Below are positions 32,146-38,616 of a stretch of DNA of 38,616 nt, piece after piece (position 1 is the stretch's first letter; the number at the start of each line of letters is the position of its first letter). This DNA comes from an uncultured Erysipelotrichaceae bacterium. Its GTDB lineage: Bacteria > Bacillota_I > Bacilli_A > Erysipelotrichales > Erysipelotrichaceae. Position numbers and translations under genes: made by a program. The notes beneath the pieces were generated by a model. The model made no database searches, was not told the DNA's origin, and saw nothing but the letters and a program-made list of their open reading frames with translations. Location of the stretch: NCBI GenBank assembly GCA_947167125.1, contig CAMVGT010000022.1, forward strand, positions 1-38,616, read 5' to 3'.

Positions 32146-33321
32146 TCAGCTTTTTCTGGAAGCGGCTTTCGCGCTTTTCCAGAATTCTTTTGCGGACTGC
32201 ACATCCTGCTGGGAAGGAACAGCTTTTGAGTAGCGTGCTTTGATATAGACAGCACGGAAAGCGGACGCGTCCTCATAGGAGAGCAGATGATCCTGCTCAA
32301 GAAGATCGCGGGATGTCATCTGCGCTTTCAGCAGCACGCCGTGCTTTCCTGCTTCTTTGAGATATTTTGCATAATACCAGCGGATCGCTTCTTTGGGATC
32401 CGAAGGCACAAACAGAGAGAGCCTGTGCTTTTTCTCCGGTGTGATTTTTTCACTGATGTCCCCTTCATGTTCACGGCGGTAATAGCGGTGTCCCTTCATG
32501 GAATAAAAGAGAAGATAAATGATCGTACCGACCGCAATCACAATGATCAGGACTATGATGATTTTTTCAAGCAGTCCCATCTCTTTGATCTGTTCAATGA
32601 CAGCCGGCATCGCATTTCCGTCTGAAGGCAGCAGCTCTCCGGAAGGAAGATCCGGATTCACAGCAGAAGGAATTTCAATTTCTTCTGCCGGCGGCAATAC
32701 CTGCGCAGAACCGATATTGAACAGCAATGAGACAAGCCGCAGATACCACTGTTTGAATTTCCCGAACAGAACCGGAAAGAAACCGGTCAAAGCCGCAAAG
32801 AGGGAAAACAGTGAAACACCTGCGCATAAGCCAAGTGAAATCATTCCGCCTGTATGTTCCTGTCTGAAATAGCGCAGCGAACATACCATTGCGCATAATT
32901 CAACACTGACAAACGGAATGGCATTGATGAGTGCGTCTGCCCATCCCGGCAGGAAGAAAAGACACAGAGCCGCAAGCACCTGGACAAGGAGAATAGTACG
33001 GCAGAGCTTCAGACATTCATACCATGACAGGTCATAGGTTTCTTTCAAAGCGCTGTAAACAAGATAGATCCATACCGGAACCATCATCGCAAACTGCAGC
33101 AGTGACGGCTTAAAAAGAAGTGAAAGAAGCGGAATCAATGCGCCGATGGCAATCAGGCGTTTCTCCTGTCTTGCGCAGGCCAATGCAAGAACGCATACCG
33201 TTAACAGCAGGAATCCGAATCCCGGCATGAAATAGGGAATCCTGAGAATCAGGCAGGCAAGATAAAGGATCAAAGCGCAGTATGCGGAAAGATCGCTCAG
33301 AAGTCTGAAAAAAGCAGTCAT
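32146..33321 (-). CDS. Membrane protein with C-terminal DUF4129-like domain
   Basis: A 391-residue protein. About six hydrophobic segments occupy residues 1-190, a loop follows, then one more helix (about 250-275) and a soluble C-terminal domain (about 300-391) with IRWYYAKYLKEAGKHGVLLKAQMTSRDLLE, like DUF4129. DUF4129 usually sits in membrane proteins encoded with MoxR and DUF58 genes, often with a transglutaminase domain. No transglutaminase Cys-His-Asp set is seen here. The start overlaps the DUF58 stop (ATGA). Function is unknown; the operon type is linked to cell-envelope or complex assembly. Confidence 0.8.
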   Translation of the reverse strand: MTAFFRLLSDLSAYCALILYLACLILRIPYFMPGFGFLLLTVCVLALACARQEKRLIAIGALIPLLSLLFKPSLLQFAMMVPVWIYLVYSALKETYDLSWYECLKLCRTILLVQVLAALCLFFLPGWADALINAIPFVSVELCAMVCSLRYFRQEHTGGMISLGLCAGVSLFSLFAALTGFFPVLFGKFKQWYLRLVSLLFNIGSAQVLPPAEEIEIPSAVNPDLPSGELLPSDGNAMPAVIEQIKEMGLLEKIIIVLIIVIAVGTIIYLLFYSMKGHRYYRREHEGDISEKITPEKKHRLSLFVPSDPKEAIRWYYAKYLKEAGKHGVLLKAQMTSRDLLEQDHLLSYEDASAFRAVYIKARYSKAVPSQQDVQSAKEFWKSAKAASRKS

Positions 33322-34379
33322 CTTAATTCCTCCCTGAAATCATCCGCATAAATCACCGTGCAGTCGCTGCCGCTGACTGTACGGAGTCTCTGCATAAAGG
33401 CATCTGCCTCTCCTCTTGCGCAAGGCGTGATCACAATACACTCTGAACCGGAACGGCTGTGATCCCGGATCGTTTCAAGAAGCTTTGATTCGGCAGCCAC
33501 AGAACCGGGACGGATTCTGGCCAGCTGATCCAGAAACATCCCGCTGGCGAATCTTGAAGCTTCGGATTCATAGATTTCAAAAGGACGGCATGCCTGCAGA
33601 TAGGCATTGGTGAAAAACTGCAGCTGCACACCCTTTTCCATTAACATTTCACCGGCTGTTCTGCCGATTCTTGCGCATAATTCCATTCCGTCCTCATCCG
33701 CCTGAACCGATCCGAGCACAACCAGACAGCAGGAACGCTCTCTTGTATAGTCAAATTCCCTGACCATAAGACTGCCCCTTTGGGCACTCTTTTTCCAGCT
33801 GATTGTCTTCATCGGCTCATTGCCGGTATATTCCCGTACACCGATCGAAAGAATGGGATCGCGCATCAGGTATGGCTTTGAAAGAAAATCGCCGATAATG
33901 CCGCTGAGCGTATCCACCGAGCGGGAATCCTTCAGTCTGCGGGGAAGAACCGCGATTGAGGAATATCCCCAGCAATGGGTAAAAGAAGAGCGCAGGCCGA
34001 GGAAATCGCCGCGTTCCATCTCCGCGTCCTCAAACCAGTAAAGCCCTCTTTCACTCAGTGTTAACGGCACTTTTCTTGTGATTCTTCTGTGTCCGAGCAG
34101 AAAATAGCGCTGTGTGCTCTGCCGTTCAAACGAATTCATCTGCACCGTCCGCTTTTTCTGACCGGCACTGCCATGGGGAAACAGAATCTTTGTTTTCAGG
34201 AATGTCACCGGAATCCAGGATGTGTTGGACACTTTTTCAATCATATAAAATGCCGCATCCGGTTCCGTCGTCCTTTCATCACTCTGAAATTCAAAATGAA
34301 TGTTTCCGAAAGAAGAATTCAATGAGATATATTCCAGAATCAGGCCGAGTATGATAAGCACAATCAGGAATGCGATCAT
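33318..34379 (-). CDS. DUF58 domain protein
   Basis: A 353-residue protein. One or two membrane helices lie at the N-terminus (IAFLIVLIILGLILEYISL), followed by an immunoglobulin-like region and then the DUF58 core (GVREYTGNEPMKTISWKKSAQRGSLMVREFD) leading into a von Willebrand A-like domain. DUF58 proteins are membrane partners of MoxR ATPases. The gene overlaps the genes on each side by 4 bases, so the three proteins are translated together. Confidence 0.92.
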   Translation of the reverse strand: MIAFLIVLIILGLILEYISLNSSFGNIHFEFQSDERTTEPDAAFYMIEKVSNTSWIPVTFLKTKILFPHGSAGQKKRTVQMNSFERQSTQRYFLLGHRRITRKVPLTLSERGLYWFEDAEMERGDFLGLRSSFTHCWGYSSIAVLPRRLKDSRSVDTLSGIIGDFLSKPYLMRDPILSIGVREYTGNEPMKTISWKKSAQRGSLMVREFDYTRERSCCLVVLGSVQADEDGMELCARIGRTAGEMLMEKGVQLQFFTNAYLQACRPFEIYESEASRFASGMFLDQLARIRPGSVAAESKLLETIRDHSRSGSECIVITPCARGEADAFMQRLRTVSGSDCTVIYADDFREELR

Positions 34380-35320
34380 GCCGTCACACTCTCTTCAAGC
34401 GGTACCGGAACCTTGTTCACGATGGAAGCGACCGCTTCCTCCTGATCCAGGCGGCTGCCGCCGGCAGATAACAGAATGCGGTGGGCAAAGACCGGAACCG
34501 CAAGATCGCGGATGTCTTCCGGAATCACATAGGGGCGGCCAGCGAAAGCAGCCTGCGCCTTGGCGCATTTATAAAGCGCAATCGCGCCTCTTGTGGAAAC
34601 GCCGACACGGATTGCGGCGTCGTTTCTTGTGGCTTCGACAATGCGCATCAGATAGTCCAGAACATCCGCTGTCACTTCCGTATTTTCAATCTGTTCAACT
34701 GCGGCTTTGGTGTCTTCATGGGAAATCACCGGCACAAGTGTTTCCAGCAGAGTGGATGTGTCTGTTCCTCTGATGACTTCCATCTCCTCTTCCCGCTTCA
34801 TATAGCCCATCGAAAGGCGCATCAGGAAACGGTCGCTCTGCGCTTCGGGAAGCGCAAAGGTACCGAAGGATTCCAGCGGGTTTTCGGTGGCCATGATCAT
34901 AAACGGATCCGCCATCGCATATGTTTTTCCATCCACGCTCACCTGCTTTTCCGCCATCGCCTCCAGCAGTGCGGACTGGGTACGCGGAGTGGCGCGGTTG
35001 ATTTCATCAGCCAGAACCAGATTGGCAAACAAAGGTCCCGGGCGGAAGACAAATTCCGAAGTCTTCTGATCAAAGATATTGATGCCGGTCAGATCCGACG
35101 GCAGCAGATCCGGCGTGAACTGGATTCTGCGGAAGCTTCCTCCGGTGGTTTTCGCAAATGCGCGCAGAAGAACCGTCTTTCCGGTTCCCGGCACATCCTC
35201 TAAAAGAATATGTCCGCCGCAGACATAGCAGATCAGTACTTTTTCAATCATATCCCGCTTGCCGCGGATAACCTTTTCACAGCTGCTTACTATTCTTTCT
35301 TTATAATTCATCAGATCCAT
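34376..35320 (-). CDS. MoxR-family AAA+ ATPase
   Basis: A 314-residue cytosolic AAA+ ATPase. Walker A is GTGKT (45-49) in EDVPGTGKTVLL, Walker B is LVLADEINRATP, the sensor is MIMATENPLE and the C-terminal lid has DRFLMRLSMGY. MoxR proteins act as chaperones that help assemble or insert partner complexes. It is the first gene of the MoxR-DUF58-DUF4129 operon, overlapping DUF58 by 4 bases. AGAGG precedes the ATG. A TATACT-like -10 lies about 25 bases upstream, without a clear -35. Confidence 0.94.
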   Translation of the reverse strand: MDLMNYKERIVSSCEKVIRGKRDMIEKVLICYVCGGHILLEDVPGTGKTVLLRAFAKTTGGSFRRIQFTPDLLPSDLTGINIFDQKTSEFVFRPGPLFANLVLADEINRATPRTQSALLEAMAEKQVSVDGKTYAMADPFMIMATENPLESFGTFALPEAQSDRFLMRLSMGYMKREEEMEVIRGTDTSTLLETLVPVISHEDTKAAVEQIENTEVTADVLDYLMRIVEATRNDAAIRVGVSTRGAIALYKCAKAQAAFAGRPYVIPEDIRDLAVPVFAHRILLSAGGSRLDQEEAVASIVNKVPVPLEESVTA

Positions 35321-35458
35321 GATGCTTTTCCTCTTTCTTTTCCATTAGTATAAAACATCTGTCAGTTCTTCGCATACTTCCCGTTTTTAACATGCGCAGA
35401 CGGATGTATTCATGCGGATGTTCTGCTATCATATTTAAGTTGAAAAAGAGGTGGATGT

Positions 35459-36859
35459 ATGAGTGAAAAAAAAGAACTGATCCGTGATCTGACCACCGGC
35501 AGCGTGCCGAAGACATTGCTGACGTTTGCGATGCCGCTGTTCATGTCCGGACTGCTGCAGACTTTCTACAACATGGTCGATATGATCGTTGTCGGTAAAT
35601 TTGTCGGAACGGGCGGACTTTCAGCTGTATCGATCGGCGGCGAAGTACTGATGCTGCTGACATTCTTCGCGATGGGTTTCTCCAATGCCGGACAGATCCT
35701 GATTTCCCGCTATGTCGGCGAAAACAGAAGAGACCGGGTCGGACAGATGATCGGAACCCTGTTTACCTTCCTGTTTTCTGCTGCTGTGGTCATTATGATC
35801 ATCTTCCTGATCAGCTATAAAGGAATCATCGCATGGCTCAACACACCTGAAGAAATCTTTGAGATGACCAGACAGTACTGTGTCACCTGCGTATACGGCA
35901 TTGTCTTCATCTACGGCTATAACCTTGTATCCGCAATCTTAAGAGGCATGGGCGACTCAAAGCATCCCTTCATGTTCATTGCCATCGCCTCCATTATCAA
36001 TGTCATTCTCGACCTTGTATTTGTCGCAGTGTTCAAATGGGGACCGTTCGGCGCCGCGCTTGCGACCGTCATCGGCCAGGGTGCCAGCTTCCTCTTCGCG
36101 ATCACTCTGCTTTACAGATCCCGCGAACAGTTCAACTTCGACTTCAAACCGGAACATTTCAGGGTTTACCCGGAAGTCTTCAAACCGCTGCTCTCCCTTG
36201 GCATTCCGATGGCGATCCAGTCGGCTGCGATCACCTTCTCAATGCTGTTTGTCAATTCCTATATCAACACATACGGTACAACCGCAGTCGCTGTCACCGG
36301 TGTCGCAAGAAAGCTTGAATCGATGATCTCCATCGTTTCCCAGTCCATTTCCTCCGCCGGCGGCGCAATGATTGCCCAGGCACTCGGCGCAGCGAAAATC
36401 AACCGTGTTCCCAAGGTTGTCTATCATGCATTATGGATTGTCGCGATCCCGGCTTCTGTCTTTGCGGTAATCACATTATTTAAACCGGAATGGCTGTTCG
36501 GTCTCTTCTCAAGCGATCCGGCTGTTCTTACCATGGCACTTGAATATATCCCTGTCGCAATGGTGCAGTATCTTGGCGCAACCCTGCGTCCGGCAAACTT
36601 CGCGCTGATCAACGGCTCCGGCAATTCAAAGCTGAATCTTGCCGTGGCGCTGCTTGACGGCATTGTCTGCCGCATCGGTCTGGCACTGCTGTTAGGTGTG
36701 GTGTTCAGTATGGGAATCAAAGGACTCTGGTACGGAAACGCGCTCAGCGGTCTTGTCCCCTTCTTCATCGGCGGCGCATATCTGCTTTCCGGAAAATGGA
36801 AAGAGCGCGCTTCAAAAGTGGACACAATGAATCATCACGCTTCCAAAGAAGCGGCATAA
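35459..36859 (+). CDS. MATE-family efflux transporter (second)
   Basis: A 466-residue membrane protein with about 12 helices, of the DinF-like MATE group (LLTFAMPLFMSGLLQTFYNMVDMIVVGKFVG at the N-terminus). It is a different subtype from the MATE pump at 30741-32102, so it is not a recent duplicate. The start has GAGGTGG 6 bases ahead. It is divergent from the MoxR operon and transcribed alone, ending at a terminator. Substrate unknown. Confidence 0.92.
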   Translation: MSEKKELIRDLTTGSVPKTLLTFAMPLFMSGLLQTFYNMVDMIVVGKFVGTGGLSAVSIGGEVLMLLTFFAMGFSNAGQILISRYVGENRRDRVGQMIGTLFTFLFSAAVVIMIIFLISYKGIIAWLNTPEEIFEMTRQYCVTCVYGIVFIYGYNLVSAILRGMGDSKHPFMFIAIASIINVILDLVFVAVFKWGPFGAALATVIGQGASFLFAITLLYRSREQFNFDFKPEHFRVYPEVFKPLLSLGIPMAIQSAAITFSMLFVNSYINTYGTTAVAVTGVARKLESMISIVSQSISSAGGAMIAQALGAAKINRVPKVVYHALWIVAIPASVFAVITLFKPEWLFGLFSSDPAVLTMALEYIPVAMVQYLGATLRPANFALINGSGNSKLNLAVALLDGIVCRIGLALLLGVVFSMGIKGLWYGNALSGLVPFFIGGAYLLSGKWKERASKVDTMNHHASKEAA

Positions 36860-36862
36860 AAG

Positions 36863-36889
36863 AAAAAAGTTTCCTGCGGGAAACTTTTT
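36863..36889 (+). terminator. Terminator of the second MATE gene
   Basis: Stem AAAAAGTTTCC/GGAAACTTTTT with a TGCG loop. The A- and T-runs make it usable in both directions, so it can also stop transcription of the convergent yerC gene. Confidence 0.85.
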
Positions 36890-36924
36890 AAATGGAAGAA
36901 TGAAGCATTCCGCTTCTTCAGCTG

Positions 36925-37215
36925 TTATTTCTGAGTGATCCGTTCAGCCGCCATTTCAAGACCGTCCTCATCATCGTTGAGCAGTCTTCTGACACGGCTG
37001 ATCGTTGCAGTGGAAGCACCTGTTTCCTTGGAGACTTCCTGGTAGGTGCTGCCGTTCAGCAGACGGATACCGACATCAAAGCGCTGCGCGAATGTGAGCA
37101 GCTCATTGACTGTACAGATATCCTTGAAGAATTTTCGGCATTCCTCTTTTGTTTCAAGAGACAGAATTGCGTCGAACAGCTGATCGACTTCCGCTGTGTT
37201 CAGATTATTTTTCAT
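36925..37215 (-). CDS. YerC/YecD-type TrpR-related regulator
   Basis: A 96-residue DNA-binding protein of the TrpR superfamily, YerC/YecD type. The helix-turn-helix is GSTYQEVSKETGASTATISRVRRLL (about 54-78), preceded by FAQRFDVGIRLLNG. The family's ligand is generally unknown; it is named by likeness to the Trp repressor. The start is ATG 37215, with TGGAG 6-7 bases before it; an upstream in-frame part runs through the promoter and is rejected. It is divergent from a sodium:solute symporter gene, a likely target. Confidence 0.9.
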   Translation of the reverse strand: MKNNLNTAEVDQLFDAILSLETKEECRKFFKDICTVNELLTFAQRFDVGIRLLNGSTYQEVSKETGASTATISRVRRLLNDDEDGLEMAAERITQK

Positions 37216-37272
37216 TGAATTTCTCCACTTACAGTTTAACACTTTAAATTCATAAATACAATGAATTAGGGG

Positions 37273-37301
37273 TTGCAATACATGCATGAAAGCGTTATAC
37301 T
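37273..37301 (+). promoter_or_regulatory. Promoter of the sodium:solute symporter gene, with CATGCATG in the spacer
   Basis: TTGCAA and TATACT are separated by 17 bases. CATGCATG (37281-37288) lies 2 bases after the -35 box. Transcription should start near 37308, just ahead of the 16-bp repeats. Confidence 0.75.
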
Positions 37302-37308
37302 TTGCTGG

Positions 37309-37356
37309 ACTAAAGTTTTAATGCACTAAAGCAATGAAGCGTTAAAGCGAAGTCTA
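37309..37356 (+). repeat. Three 16-bp direct repeats in the symporter leader
   Basis: Units ACTAAAGTTTTAATGC, ACTAAAGCAATGAAGC and GTTAAAGCGAAGTCTA follow one another with no gap and share (A/G)(C/T)TAAAG at a 16-base period. They start at about the transcription start point. A related TTAAAGTGTTAAAC occurs on the other strand near 37235-37248 in the yerC leader, so they may be YerC binding sites. Confidence 0.55.
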
Positions 37357-37370
37357 AGGGGGTTAACATT

Positions 37371-38616
37371 ATGTTTTTCAAAGTATTCCTGCTGATTGTA
37401 TTCTTCGCAGTCATGATCGCTGTAGGCTTCTTCTACAGACATGGCTCAAAAGATGTAAACGGATTTGTCCTTGGCGGACGTACGGTCGGACCGTGGGTTA
37501 CCGCTTTCGCATATGGTACATCTTACTTCTCCGCAGTTATCTTCGTCGGCTATGCCGGTCAGTTCGGATGGAAATACGGAATCGCTTCAACATGGATCGG
37601 TATCGGCAACGCGCTGATCGGTTCCCTGCTTGCCTGGGTCATTCTCGGCAGACGCACCCGTATCATGTCCCAGCACCTCAACTCGGCAACCATGCCGCAG
37701 TTCTTTGAGGCAAGATTCGGCAGTTCCGCATTGAAGATCGCGGCTTCCGTCATCACCTTCATCTTCCTGATTCCCTATACAGCATCTCTTTACAACGGTC
37801 TTTCCCGTCTGTTCGGAATGGCATTCAATATCGATTACTCCATCTGTGTCATCGTCATGGCAGTCCTGACCGGTGTCTATGTCATTGCCGGCGGATATAT
37901 GGCTACCGCAATCAATGACTTCATCCAGGGCATCATCATGCTGTTCGGCATTACCGCTGTCATCGCTGCTGTACTCAAATCACAGGGCGGCTTCCTGGCT
38001 GCGCTGGACGGTCTTGGAAAAGTTACGGACCCTGCCGTTTCATCGACACCGGGCGTATTCAATTCCTTCTTCGGACCGGATCCGCTCAACCTGCTCGGCG
38101 TTGTCATCCTGACATCCTTAGGCACATGGGGACTTCCGCAGATGGTTCAGAAGTTCTATGCCATTAAGTCTGAAAAGTCCATTTCCACAGGTACAATCGT
38201 ATCCACCGCTTTCGCATTCATCGTTGCCGGCGGATGCTACTTCCTGGGCGGCTTCGGCAGACTCTTCTCCGCACAGATCGATATCGCTGCCGGCGGCTAT
38301 GACTCCATCATTCCGACCATGCTCAGCGGTCTGCCCGATTTCCTGATTGCGATCGTTGTCATCCTGGTTCTCTCCGCTTCCATGTCCACCCTTTCCTCAC
38401 TGGTACTGACATCTTCCTCCACCATGACACTTGACCTTCTCAAGGGCCATGTCATCAAGGATATGGATGAAAAGAAACAGGTTCTGATCATGCGTGCTCT
38501 GATCGTTGTATTCATCGCGATTTCAGTCATCATCGCAATTGTTCAGTACAAATCCAACATCACATTCATCGCTCAGCTCATGGGTATTTCCTGGGGCGCT
38601 CTGGCCGGCGCTTTCC
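37371..38616 (+). CDS. Sodium:solute symporter family transporter, 3' end cut by window
   Basis: The first 415 codons of an SSS-family (PutP-like) membrane transporter, open to the end of the window with no stop. Translation starts MFFKVFLLIVFFAVMIAVGFF, then GFVLGGRTVGPWVTAFAYGTSYFSAV, the family's helix 1 region, and VIAGGYMATAINDFIQGIIM, the SSS signature. At least ten hydrophobic segments are seen. Members carry amino acids, sugars or vitamins with Na+; the substrate is not clear. AGGGGG lies 8 bases ahead of the ATG. It is divergent from the YerC-type regulator gene. Confidence 0.92.
   Translation, partial: MFFKVFLLIVFFAVMIAVGFFYRHGSKDVNGFVLGGRTVGPWVTAFAYGTSYFSAVIFVGYAGQFGWKYGIASTWIGIGNALIGSLLAWVILGRRTRIMSQHLNSATMPQFFEARFGSSALKIAASVITFIFLIPYTASLYNGLSRLFGMAFNIDYSICVIVMAVLTGVYVIAGGYMATAINDFIQGIIMLFGITAVIAAVLKSQGGFLAALDGLGKVTDPAVSSTPGVFNSFFGPDPLNLLGVVILTSLGTWGLPQMVQKFYAIKSEKSISTGTIVSTAFAFIVAGGCYFLGGFGRLFSAQIDIAAGGYDSIIPTMLSGLPDFLIAIVVILVLSASMSTLSSLVLTSSSTMTLDLLKGHVIKDMDEKKQVLIMRALIVVFIAISVIIAIVQYKSNITFIAQLMGISWGALAGAF

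Noticed and set aside
30741-36859. The two MATE genes as a recent duplication
   Set aside because: Their N-terminal and core sequences differ clearly, so they are distinct subtypes rather than recent copies.

Overview
The window looks like chromosomal DNA of an anaerobic, sugar-using Bacillota (Firmicutes). Roughly balanced base composition, lipobox lipoproteins, strong AGGAGG-type ribosome binding sites, CcpA-type cre boxes, a BlaI/BlaR1 pair, a YerC/YecD TrpR-like regulator and a class III ribonucleotide reductase all fit. An Erysipelotrichia- or Clostridia-like gut organism is my best guess, from gene content only. I see no prophage, transposase, integrase, CRISPR array, rRNA or tRNA.

Layout. 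1-9.7 kb is a carbohydrate module: GH36 alpha-galactosidase, a DUF624/YesL membrane protein, two CUT1 permeases and a large lipoprotein binding protein, with a divergent AraC regulator and an MFS sugar transporter behind it. No ABC ATPase is present, so a shared MsmX-type ATPase is likely. Two cre-like boxes sit in the divergent promoter region. 9.8-12.5 kb holds a BlaI repressor and a BlaR1-like M56 protease whose usual beta-lactam sensor domain is replaced by four tandem ~92-residue repeats. 12.5-14.5 kb is an operon of a DUF134-NifX fusion regulator and two short ChrA subunits, with a duplicated palindrome at its promoter. 14.5-18.6 kb has a lone PTS EIIB, a lipoprotein and nrdD. 18.6-22.9 kb has a phosphoesterase lipoprotein, a Gfo/Idh/MocA oxidoreductase overlapping an unusual EIIB-ROK fusion, and a small membrane protein. 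22.9-28.2 kb has an acyl-CoA synthetase with an E2-like acyltransferase, then a DAC (DisA_N)-like protein next to a membrane-anchored serine protease. 28.2-35.3 kb has proB, an acidic protein, YfcE, a DUF5052 lipoprotein, a MATE pump and a MoxR/DUF58/DUF4129 operon. 35.4-38.6 kb has a second MATE pump, YerC and a sodium:solute symporter cut by the window end.

The most unusual items are: the EIIB fused to a ROK-like domain that lacks the catalytic aspartate; the repeat-bearing BlaR1 homologue with twin self-operators; the DUF134-NifX fusion with a strong internal ribosome binding site and His/Cys-rich tail; the DAC-like protein beside a protease with a cytosolic Rossmann-like domain; and a palindromic octamer, CATGCATG, that recurs inside the core promoters of three separate genes.
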